From positions 35,369,472 to 35,433,471 of the forward strand of contig NW_019211455.1 of assembly GCF_002443255.2 (NCBI RefSeq): DNA of 64,000 nt, read 5' to 3'. The notes beneath the pieces are model-generated. The model was not told where the DNA came from, ran no database searches, and saw only the letters and a list, made by a program, of their open reading frames with translations. Origin of the DNA: Varroa destructor (taxonomy: Eukaryota > Arthropoda > Arachnida > Mesostigmata > Varroidae). Positions 38,801-49,917 of this stretch are shown here, one piece after another; within the stretch, counting starts at the first letter, position 1, and each line of letters opens with the position of its first letter. The position numbers and the translations under genes are program-made.

Positions 38801-41800
38801 TTATTGAGTGTGCGACGTTGCTGGATAAGTATGCGTATGCTGGATTTGCTGCTGTTGTTGCTGCTGCTGCTGCTGAAAAGAACTCTGACCGGCAAGTGTG
38901 GAGTCTCCTAATACAATTGTCTGAACTGGGTGGCCCACCAATGTGGGCGCAATGCCAGCCCCGATTGAAGAGGGCACTGGAATACCCTGGAAGCGTGTGA
39001 CAACGAAAGCATAACTTATGGAAAGCTTATAAACTTGTAATATCTAGATACTAATGTCTTACATATGTTCAACGCCTCTTTCGCCCCCGTTTTCATGCGT
39101 CTACATTTCCAACACCTCGCACGCTTTTCTACTATGATTATGATTTGTTTATATTTATATTTTTACTCATCATTATTGTTATGCTAGACAAAAACTGAGC
39201 CCTTAAAAAGCTGCGCGTAACACAAACTACAGTGAGAAGCAAAAAAAAAACCTATTTAATTATGCGAGACTGTATAGACAACGAACCCTGGGTTTTTAGT
39301 TCAAACCTTTTAACTGTGTCCACAAAACAAACTCGAACGTTTTTGCTTCGCAAAGCTTAGTTTTTATTCAAAACAGCCTCTGCACCGGTTTTTGAAATGT
39401 ATGAGGTCATTTTAAAGACTTCGAACATTAGACTTAATGACTTCGAATGATGGGATAATAGCGAAGACCCTTAGATAAGAACCTGCACATATCCGTCAAT
39501 GTTTAAGGTGATTGCAGTTCTCTGATATATTCGCCAAATAGTAGCTGATTAACTAGGCTGGTCACATAAAGAAAACCTTACCTGCAGCTGCGCTTTATAC
39601 TTATCACCCGTAGGATCTGCCGTGCCATTCATTTGTCCTGACGTGGCCAGCTGCATCATTTGGCCATTAACATTCACCATATCAGTCGTGTTTGCTAAAA
39701 GAAAAGATATGAGAAGAGTTGATAATATTGCAGTAGATTAGTAAGTGCGGTAAATAAGATGACGAAATTAGTAAGCTAAATGTAAACATAAGTATGGCTA
39801 ATAAATATTGCGCTTGCTTCATTGAATCAAGACTACCCAAAATTAGGTTGGGCAATTCGAACACTAGCTTTACCTAATGATCATCTTAGGGACAACCAAT
39901 ACTGAAACCGACATTCCAAATGACTAGTGTTAAAAATACAAATTATTAAAATTGGCCAAGACGTACCAATAATACTAAGATGCATTAATAATAATATTAA
40001 GCAACAGCTGTAGACGATGAGCGTGACATATATAAGTGCACATTCTTTTCCAACAATGGTACGTTTTCCTATGCTCCTATTATCGTACTATACTTAAAAA
40101 TAATATTGTTACTTTTAATGTCTTACGGAAAACCCAGCGTTAAAACCTACTGTACACCTGTAATCCTTCTCCCGAGGACCCTCTGCCACCGTTTGTAAAC
40201 TATTGCTTGAATAGGTACCGAGTCCACCTAATATTTCACATTAATGCTTGAAATACATACAAATTTCAGTACATTCATACAGATTAGTCCAGAGGAAAAA
40301 CATCTAGCCCATGTGGCCAACCTCACCAACAACCAACAAAGCCGTATATTTTCTATCAGTATACGGCTTTAGTTATTAGGGTTCGTTGACTGTATGGGCC
40401 GGGTGTGTTGTTTCTGGATTAAGTGCTGTCCAAAACCAAAACTTCAAAAAAATTATTGTGTATCTACCAGGTCGTTCACCGTTTGTACGACAGAGATCAG
40501 TGAAATGGATGTTGCAGCGAAATAGCACAGATATTTCGTTGATGGAGTGTCTTGAAGTTTGGCTCGCACGTCATAAATATAGACGGCCCTGAGCAAAGTC
40601 TGAACCGGTTCACTATAGTAGTGACAATCGGAAACCTCCTAGACTGCTATGGGAGTGCACTAATTGTCTAGCAAAATCCTAACGAATGAACAGGACACCG
40701 CAAGAAAACGCGCTTGGGCCCAAAACCTAAAGAATCGTAAGTCGAGAACATTCACCACCGCTGACAGGTTAACTTGATAGGTAGACTGCTAAACGAGATT
40801 ATCTATTATGCTGAATTGCACAGCGAAGCCAATGGATGATCTCGGACCGACGTAAACAAATCCTTGCCTCTTTATCAACTGTTAGCTGGACTAGCAGATC
40901 CTCTCGGTCAAACGTACTTCCAGGACACAATCCTTGCAATCGAAAACAAAGCTCTCTGAAAAAAACAGCATTACGGGTCTATAGCGGTAGCAGTCACTCT
41001 TAAGACCATACAGTTTTTCGCATGTAAGCACAGAAGCGGCCCTCAAAATTTCTCGGGCGGAAAAAAAGGAAAAGCTTAAGGGTCCTTTTGAGCGTCGGTG
41101 TAACCAGAGGTAGGAAGTTACGAAATACTTAACCAAAGCGAGCCAGCATTGGTACCTAGTTAATGTCTAATTACATTAATGAAAAGACCGGAGCGTATAT
41201 TAATACCTAAGACCTCAATTCTGTGAAGCTTCCGGCTTTCCACGGAGGACAAAATCATATGATCATTTTCATCTACCAAACCTTTACTACGGGGTTAAAC
41301 AATGCGAAACCGAGGGGGCTGTCTTGCTGAACACCTTTTCTCGTAAATAGCAAGGTGGTGCGCTATAGTAAGAGAGGGTTGTCATATGCTTGGTCCGTTA
41401 GTGGGGTGGGTCTCTTAGCAAGCAGTTGAACGCAAAGCGAATGTCAATTTAACAAAACTAACTGATAACTAAATGTGAAAGAACACATCCCGTCTGTTGC
41501 ATTTACGCTCTCCGGTACCCGAAAGTTTGCTGATCATAACACAACCAGTCTTTAACCAGTCTTTTTCTCTATGAGAAATATGAACACCTTTGTTTTTCTT
41601 AGTTGGTTCGGCAACATGGGTTAAAAACATTTTGATACTAATGGATAGCCTTCGAAAAAATATTAGTATCAAAATCGATATTAGATATGTACAATATCTG
41701 TTAGATCATCGTGGTCATATGTGAAATTATTTTATATAAGCCACTTTAATCGTAATTGTTTGTTAGTCTAAAAAAACTACTTCAGACATTTTGTAGAAAT

Positions 41801-43129
41801 CTAAACAAGGTTGTACACGTATTGATGTGCTTAGGGTTTGATGCACAAACGTATGACTGCCCTTTCAATGCATCTATGAATACAGATGTGATTAGATTTT
41901 GATAAATTTTTAATAAATAAATTAATCCTTAATAAATAAAAAGGTTTAGTGTTTAGAAACCTACACAATTTTGCTAATACTGACAAATATGCATGATCCC
42001 CCACATATGCACAGCTTTCATAACTCGCGCGAAACTACGCATGATTGCGGCAATAAAAATCCATCATTTTGTTCGATGAACGAATTAAAAAAATTCATTA
42101 ATTAAGTACTGTTTTTTGTGTTTTACGTCTGGTACTAAAATTGTTTGTAGGGAGTAAATGGTGGGTTGGCCCCTCCCGGAAAAGAACGAAGTGTAGAACG
42201 CCCGGATTTGAACCAGGCTAGGTTACCAACTGTGGCTTCACAGGGACCAATAATGGCAAGAAGAATGATAGTAGCTTCCCTTTTATAGCATGTAATAAAG
42301 TCAATACTTATCCATGAAATTACTAAACAAAGGATGTCTCAATTTTCGTTTGCACACAAAGCGTTTCAAAGATGGAGATCGGTCTTTTCAGAGTAATATA
42401 AGAGGTAAAAGCAACATTGTTTTACCGAAATGGCGGGGCGCTGTGACATTGTTCTCTTACTATGTAAATACTTAGATACACAATGATATACGCACGTAAA
42501 ACAGACATGACAGAATACTTAAGTATACGTGATTGTATGGGAATCACTGCTTTGGTAAAGAAGTGAGGACAAACGTGTAAGGAGTGTTTTTTTCAGTCAG
42601 TACCTATTTCATTCACAACAAACAGTAATTACCATATTAGATATACTTTCCATCAATCTTCTCCAATCAATCTCCCTTGATTTTTCTTGAAGTACCATAG
42701 CACAAACTTTTCTCAACAAAATAGTGTACTTTGACAAAACTCGAAAAGGTATCTTGTTTAATGCGACAACCCGATGACATTATTGGAGGTAGTTGAAAGA
42801 AAATCTTATACTGAAGATTGGATTTGGAGAAAATAACGGATATCTTCAAAACCACATACGACTTTTCTTCATCAGTATCAAGTATAATTGTGGTTACTGC
42901 TCACTATTTCAAGCATTTGTCATGATACCATTAGATAACCTAGCAAAATAGATTACTTCTCTAATTCTGTTAAAGTGTATCGAAAAAAGAGACCTTACTC
43001 CCTAGAACTGAAGCTTTATCGACTCTTTAGCATTTGACTGGTACCAGGTAAAATAATGGATCATAGCTTCATACAGGTATCATTAGAGCTCCAGCCACAA
43101 AAAAATTCCACTTTAAATCTGGAGAATCA

Positions 43130-43190
<61 letters not shown>

Positions 43191-43625
43191 ATCATTAGGC
43201 AAGTAGCTGACCTGAAAAAAGGTTTTTCGCACGCACGTCCTCAGCCTCTACATCGAAGTTATAATTCTCATACCATCACAAATTTCTGTTAGTGATACCT
43301 GTCATGTCGCTTTTACATACATGTTTGGCGTGACGTTTGGCGAGAAAATGCGTCGGCTCTCCATAGTCTCATTAGAAAAATACGTTTGTTAAGCTCCATC
43401 AGGTCTTAAAGGAAAATACATAGTATTATTGTTAATATTATTGGAATATAATATACGCTACCCGTGGTATTCTCCCCAGTATATCTGTGGGTACCTGTCG
43501 TACAACAACTGCTAGCTAATGACTGCTACCCACGCTGCGAGTCGTATTTTACGCTGCTGTGACAGCTGATTTTGAACATCAAAATTGGCACCCGTACTGC
43601 CAATTGCAAACCTATTTCCATATAG

Positions 43626-43660
<35 letters not shown>

Positions 43661-46644
43661 TTTTTCCATAAAGTCTAAATATGACTAACATGTACGCCAA
43701 AGGTAATTTAAATTGTCCTCTTTCCACGGGCTGAAGTGCCTCACTATTAGTACTCCTGCTAGAGGTTTTAACTTTAATAGAATTAAGATTTTATAGAATT
43801 AAGTTAAAAGGTAAAGAAGGTGCAACCGAAGCCGGTCGGACGGCCGGATAAACTCAACCAACTGGGTATTCCAATTAAGCTTAAGCTAATGTTTAAAAAT
43901 CATGTTTCTAAGCATCGGCTACTCTAATCCATAAAAATTGAAATTTAGAGCGGAGATATTGTTGCGGACGTATTTGAAAAAAATGCAGTTGATGAGAATC
44001 TTAAAATACGAAATCATAGAAATAAACGGCCAAGCACGGAATAGTGGCGTAGTTTATATTACAAACAAAAACCTATTTCTCTAATAATAAAATGCCGTAA
44101 TTCTGGTAATGGAGTGCCTAGTCAAATTACTTAACGACTATTTTGGTATGGCATTAGCGAACGCTACGGAACAGCCGGGATCTAATAGCATTGTTGATCA
44201 ATAAGTTTAACAATTAAACATGTTGCCGTAAAATCTGAGGTCCAAAGAAGATGCCGCATATTGCTGTACGATGTCATCCTTCAAATTTCAATGGCCAATG
44301 ATCTGTTGAGTTTGTGAACTCGCTTTTTCCAATCTATTCATAAAGCGCTGACTTGTAAACTTCTCCAATAGGTGAAGATACATAAGTAACCAACCATGCT
44401 GCGTATTCCGAGAAATGCGCTTCCCTAATGCTTTTATTTTAATATTACGGCTCGTCTTTTGAAAGCGCAAGTGCAAACCTTACTGCCATGCAGAGGTTTA
44501 TGCCGAAACTAGTAGAAACGCAAACTGCTCTTTACGCTTTACGCAGTTATATGAGCTTCTGATTAACTAAGAGTCGAACGTTATAGTTATCCCCTAGAAC
44601 GTATCATTGTGGCGAAAAAAGAACTAGAAGCTAGCTCACTTCGGTAGAAGCCTTATTATTAGTCAGGTCAAACATGAGATTAAGAATCATATACAATTGT
44701 ATCATCCAGAATGTGACCAAGATATCAAATATAAGATAACTTGTTAGTCTTTTCATAGTGACCTAAAAAAGGACTAAGCAAACTGGGTCTCGTTATACGC
44801 CAGAGATCCCATTGACCTCTAATAGTGCAGAAAGGACCCTTCCCTCATCGTGAGCATTGAGTGCCAAACAAAAGCCTTATTGAGCCTGACCCACGAACTA
44901 GAGTCTTGAATTCACCTTCAGCCTTGTAAACAACTGGACAGACGCGTCACCGGCATTTGCCAACTAGTGATCGACACCACTTTTTTCACGAGAATACTGC
45001 TCTTTTGTTTGCGCATTAACCGACATGTAGCTGGGTGGATAAAATACCCTAGTATCCTGATTCGAGTGACATCCAAGTGGTGGCAGGTGGCGACATCCAA
45101 GGTGTCCCTGTTAATTGAGAACCCACATAAATGAGAAAAACGTCTGTGAAATAACCTTCCAGGGTTTTCCTCTGATGGTTGCTGATTGCATTAAGATAAC
45201 CTTTTTTTGCTATTTCAAAAATTTGAGTGGTAACAGTATAAATGCACACGTAATGGTTCTAAAGCCAGTGATTCTATAGTTTTCGATTGAAAACAAGACA
45301 CTTCATTATGACATTTTTGTGGAAAACTATTTGGTTTTAAATGTTGTTAAAGATGACAGTCTACTGTTCCTTCAGAGACCAGTTTTAGTTGACAAAAACC
45401 TCGCCGACGGAAAATCCCGATAAAATAATTCCGTTACCTTTAAACATACAGCTAAACGGGACTGAGTAAGCAAGATGAACGGGACTGAGTAAGCAAGATG
45501 TACTCTGACATATGTAACTGGTGCGGATTGCTATTCACTATGCTAAAAAGGGCATGTATTTTTAATTTTCTTTTACCTCTGTTATTTACTAATTATTTCT
45601 GTGGTATGAATTTTTAGCAAATTCATTATGCAGTGAACGGAATTTCGAGTCAAGCTCAGGCCAGTTTTCACTACACTTGTCAGACAGCCTGGGTGTGCAA
45701 TGAACTAAGTGATGAGCAGAGGGAGATACATCTTATTGATCCTCAATCTGGCCCGGCACCCGGCAACGCACTGCAATAATAAAAGATTTCTACGTACAAT
45801 TGTAACAGGGGCTACAAGTGTATTATTCACGTCGACATAAAGCGGGAAAAGACAGCTAACTCTAAAATAAACTTAATCCCGGGGTTAGACCTAGTTTTCG
45901 TTCAGGAAAGACCACGACTTGCGTATTATAGAACTGAAGATTCTATACACTGAGAAATGTTTAAGAACAAAAACGGCCCAACAAGAATCTGTATATAGCC
46001 CAGTTTTTATCGATTGAACGAGGCTATCCAACAAAATAAATCCGGCGGAGGTAATCCTTTTCCATGACGACACAGCTGTACGAAACAAGATTGTTAAAGC
46101 CACCCTGGAGAAGTTCCAATGGAAGGCTTTTTTGCAACATCTGTATTATCCAGATCCCAAGCCTATAAATTCTTGTCTCTTCCAATCACTGATAATAGTA
46201 ATTAGTATCTAGTCGGTTCATCTCAAAACCTGCTTGGGCGGGCTTTTCAACAGGCACCTAAAAACTTGATAATAAAGACTGAATAAATTGAGAGGGAAGA
46301 GAATGTCGCGAAAAGTGATGACAAGTAGATACATTTGTCGCTAAAATTTGAGTAAAACGCTGCGTTTTTTTTAATGGCGTTAATGTTAAAAGGAGAACAG
46401 CTTTTACTAATGTACCAACCTAATACTTTCCTCCAATGTTACGATGGTAAGTACCTTTTAAGTAAATTGTACCTGTATTATGCACGTCTGTAGCTGCTTG
46501 CGTCCAATAATCCTGAGAAGGCGAGGTTTCGCAGAAGCCGGGCGGTGCTTGGACTGGCTGACCCGCATAGCTGTGAATAACCAACAAATGAAGTTTTAAA
46601 AATAGTTCAACTCTTAAAGCTATATGCTTTATATATATAAGTAT

Positions 46645-46689
<45 letters not shown>

Positions 46690-49600
46690 ATATATAAGGC
46701 ATACACTTTGTGTTTCAATTAATCAGGGCAAAAAATTACTGATGTTACCCTGAAAGTCGCGAAGCCGATCACAGCTATTGTAAACTAAATTGCTTATTGT
46801 TATATTTGAGGTAACATATGTTTACACCTATTTACATTCAAAAATTAAATTCGGCTGCTCCTTGCTTTTTGTCCTGAGTACAATTGAAGTTTCACACACC
46901 TGCTTTATCTGTTTACAAGCGCATAAAAACAGCCCAGTCGGTATATGTACTGCTGAATTTCAATACTTTTTTGAAAAAATGTATTTAGACATTATCATAC
47001 CGCCAGATTCAAAATTGGCATTGTTTTTTAAGAAAATCATGTTTTATATGTGTTTTAACCCTACCGGAAGAACGGATTCTTGAGGTCCAAAGTATTTCGC
47101 GCGCGCACCTGCGTACCACGAATACCGATCTCGATTTCCACGTCGTAGCTCTGACGTTTGTTAGCTATTAGTTTGCAGCGACCGTCGAGGACCTGGCCCT
47201 TAGTTACTATCATTGGTTTTTCCACAAGACATCGAACTTGATACCAATGAGTTAAAGGCTGCGAGGGAGCCGTTGAAAGATAGACTGTTTGTTGGCTGCC
47301 TACAAAGGCTACATCAAACCAGAAAGCCAGACCATGCAACTCGCCGCTCTGCGTGACAACATATTCAAGCGGAATATCGATCTTATGCAGATCTACCTCA
47401 TCCGCTTTTTCAAAGTTTACGGAATGCACAACAGACTGCGCAAGCAAGATACGCATATCAAATGTATCGACGACAGGTTGATTAAAATACTCCTTTATAG
47501 CTGCCTCTCGTAAACAAGTAAGGTCGACGCCATGAAATGAGTTCTGGCACCAAAAATTGGCCTTGTTCATCTGCTCCATAAATAAGGCAGCATCAGAAAA
47601 CGGAGCTATATGCAAGTCTCCCAGGCTAGGAAACATCTTGCCACCGGGCTTGAGGAATTTCTTCGCGTGCAAATAACTCTCGAGCATACGCTCATTATAA
47701 AGCATGTAGCCCATTGGTTCTGAGATAATCAAGTCCACTTTCTCAGGAATGGATACTTCCTCGACTTTGCCGGGCACAAGCTTAATTAATTGTTGTAGTC
47801 GATTAGCGTACACTAAGCTTTCGGCATGTTTCGCAATTGATGATGCTTCGATGCCGTAAACACGAGCGGCACCCGCCTGAGCAGCAAAGAATGATAAAAT
47901 TCCTGAGCCAGCTCCAACATCAAGGATAACCTTGCCACGAAAGTCCTCAACGTTCGAAAGAACAGCGCGTTGATATGTTGCTGTGCGCCAGTAATCTTGC
48001 ATCATATTCTGCTGTTGCGATAAGTAACCATAGAATTGGAAATATTGCGAAGCTGAGGACTCCTCCGTTCGTTCCGAAAAGATGTTGTGCGCATCTCCTT
48101 TTTGAAACCTGTTGAAATGAAATTTGAAATACGTTACGTCAGAATCGAAACTGGTAGTATGCCTTAGCTAGTTGATCTCAATACAAGTTGAACTCGGCTC
48201 AAATTTTTATTAGATGCGTTAATTCACATAGCATTAAACACAATAATCAAAGATTATATTTTTCATCTTACTTGCTGATTGCGCTGGCGAGAGCCTCACG
48301 TTGTTTTTGGTCCTCGAAATGAATCAAAATTGTACCCTTCTGATGATTTACAACGAAAGCCGTTGAGCCCACGCGGCAAACATCGCTATCCTTAAACACT
48401 TCAATCTCAAGGTGCGCACTTGCAGCCGGCATGTCTGCGTTAGCATCTGTAATGCGGAACATATTTACTTAATGACAGCAATTGTTCGGCTCGTCATTTT
48501 GATCAGCCAACGTCACAGTCCCCTCTGCCGTATCGTACTAAAAACCGGTTTATCTATTAGGTGTTAAATATTCGATTAAAACAATCCGCGAGTCGAATCA
48601 GTCTTTTGGTCAGCCAGAATTTCATTTGTGTGTCCGCATCAGTTATACCCTTGCTTATGGTTGGGGCTTAGTGACTATTATGAGTTCAATGAACAGGATA
48701 ATGCATAATATTGTGACATTGTCACCAGTCATACCGATAATATAAATAGTGGGCAAGGAAGCAATTTAAAAAACCGTAGCTTAAAAAGCACCGTCTCGGT
48801 AAAACAAAACAAGCTTGGCTCTCCCACTCTTGCCGAATGATTTACTGCATATGTTGAAATATATTGTGTGCGTGACTGATGTATGTAAACATGTGTAAAA
48901 GATATATGCGTAATTGTTTAGTAAAAATTTAAACCAATCAAGATTTACATCCGATGATATTATGGTATTCCCCTTAACGTCAAATTTCCGTTACTCTCGC
49001 TCGAGAGGAAATAGTTATGTCTCTTTCTTTGGAAAACGGTTTTAAGTAAAAATGAAAATACGTCCAATATTTCGTCAGCACATCAAAATTAATGTAATTA
49101 CTACTGACCTTTAATCTTGCATAAGTAAGGCAACGTACGCAATTTAGAAACACTTCAACACGTGGTCATATATGTCCACCGTTTTTATTGTCATCTTATG
49201 GACGCTGCCAGTGCTGTTGTATTAGAATGTTAACATGATCGAATTATTCGATAATTGTACATAAGCTTTGGCATGAGCACCTGTCTGTGATCGTTTAAAG
49301 TGATGTAAGCATGAAGACCAGGAAGTTCTTGTTTCACTTTCCGCGTCTCATCTACCATCACAATGGTAGGTTTGATATGAATAAATAGATATAGGTATAT
49401 CTATTTCCGTTATTGGGACACTCGTAAACATATGGGTTGCCATGAAGGTAATTGTCATTGATTCAACTGAAAATATTAACTGTTGTGTTGTGTATGTATC
49501 AGAGCCAAGCTCAGTGTAGATTTAGTATATGCTTCATAAATACGGGAGCCGTTTAGTTTTTGTGAAACGATACCCGTTTGTTTGTGATTATATCTTGCCA

Positions 49601-49913
49601 TCGAGTACAATTATATTTCTACTTACTTACAAGCTTGTCATTATTTCAGTACGAATAATCGACTAATGGATTGGTCTATACGATGCGGGTATATATGGAT
49701 ACACAAGAAAAGCTAATAATGACCTGTTAAAATAGCATCTCAATCCTTTCAGGGTAAAGTTTGCAGCCCACCTTTGAAAAATCGCAAGAGAAAGTTCTCA
49801 GTTTGATCCAGGGGTTGTAGCCGCAGAACACCATCTTCTTTGCCTTGTAGCTCACCACAAGAGGTTAGGTGTGATAGACGGACGCCGGTGAAGCTCGCAC
49901 TGGCAACCGCCAT
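38801..49913 (-). CDS. CARM1: Histone arginine methyltransferase CARM1 (PRMT4)
   Basis: A nuclear coactivator enzyme that transfers methyl groups from S-adenosylmethionine to arginines of histone H3 and other proteins. Exons on the - strand are 49913-49772, 48446-48272, 48108-47065, 46570-46473, 39694-39582 and 38986-38801, all GT-AG and in phase. The total is 1758 nt and 585 aa; human is 608, Drosophila about 530. Residues 1-105 form the N-terminal PH-like domain. [10 protein letters not shown] and [17 protein letters not shown] follow, matching CARM1 specifically. Then come SAM motif I ([10 protein letters not shown], 166-175), the double-E loop (Glu236 and Glu245 in [15 protein letters not shown]) and the THW loop (392-394). 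[12 protein letters not shown] marks the end of the catalytic core. The C-terminal tail ends in a run of 10 Gln and [10 protein letters not shown]. The last two exons fit by phase and position, but their tail sequence diverges from vertebrates, so they are less certain than exons 1-4. Confidence 0.93.
40338..40370. repeat. Perfect 11-bp stem-loop in CARM1 intron 4
   Basis: AAAGCCGTATA (40338-40348) pairs with TATACGGCTTT (40360-40370) across an 11-base loop. Confidence 0.9.
41629..41675. repeat. Perfect 14-bp inverted repeat in CARM1 intron 4
   Basis: ATTTTGATACTAAT (41629-41642) and ATTAGTATCAAAAT (41662-41675) are exact inverted copies with a 19-base spacer. Confidence 0.9.
42120..42240 (-). 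mobile_element. SINE-like repeat, copy 3
   Basis: On the - strand it reads GGTTCAAATCC (box B-like, 42214-42204), then ACTTCGTT, GGGGCCA and AGTACC...GTAAAAC in the order seen in the 6.3 kb and 7.2 kb copies. An A-box-like AGCCACAGTTGG lies too close to box B for a true tRNA. It sits in CARM1 intron 4, in sense with the gene. Confidence 0.4.
43132..43187. repeat. (AT)n microsatellite
   Basis: About 56 bases of uninterrupted AT alternation in CARM1 intron 4. The Tyr/Ile-rich open frame over it is an artefact of the repeat. Confidence 0.95.
43630..43657. repeat. (AT)n microsatellite
   Basis: Short AT alternation in CARM1 intron 4. Confidence 0.95.
45455..45500. repeat. 23-bp tandem duplication
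   Basis: A 23-base unit beginning AACGGGACTGAG and ending GCAAGATG occurs twice back to back without a mismatch, so the event is recent. Confidence 0.95.
46630..46696. repeat. (AT)n tract
   Basis: About 67 bases of imperfect AT alternation in CARM1 intron 3, close to the acceptor of the 46473-46570 exon. Confidence 0.95.
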
Positions 49914-49917
49914 TTTG
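49906..49917 (-). promoter_or_regulatory. TISU-like start context of CARM1
   Basis: CAAAATGGCGGT over the CARM1 start codon matches 10 of 12 positions of the TISU consensus SAASATGGCGGC. TISU combines a YY1 site with efficient initiation on very short leaders, so this supports the chosen start and suggests a short 5' untranslated region. Confidence 0.5.

Larger units (their letters stand above)
39695..46472 (-). other. Intron 4 of CARM1
   Basis: The largest intron, 6778 bases, between the start of the C-terminal tail and the exon at 39.6 kb. It holds hairpins at 40338-40370 and 41629-41675, a SINE-like element at about 42120-42240, (AT)n tracts and a 23-base tandem duplication at 45455-45500. 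No nested gene was recognised. Confidence 0.8.

Noticed and set aside
38737..39000. Open frame on the + strand with an Ala-rich run
   Set aside because: It is the antisense shadow of the CARM1 terminal exon with its CAG/CAA glutamine tract.
40386..41136. Open frames at 40386-40592 (+) and 40891-41136 (-) considered as transposase or endonuclease pieces
   Set aside because: No catalytic motif in order; GC is only slightly raised. They lie in CARM1 intron 4.
42190..42250. Possible tRNA gene on the - strand
   Set aside because: Box B is good and box A plausible, but they are only about a dozen bases apart and no acceptor stem pairs. I treat it as a SINE head.
36947..43292. Tyr/Ile-rich open frames at 36947-37159 and 43056-43292
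   Set aside because: They translate AT/ACAT microsatellites.
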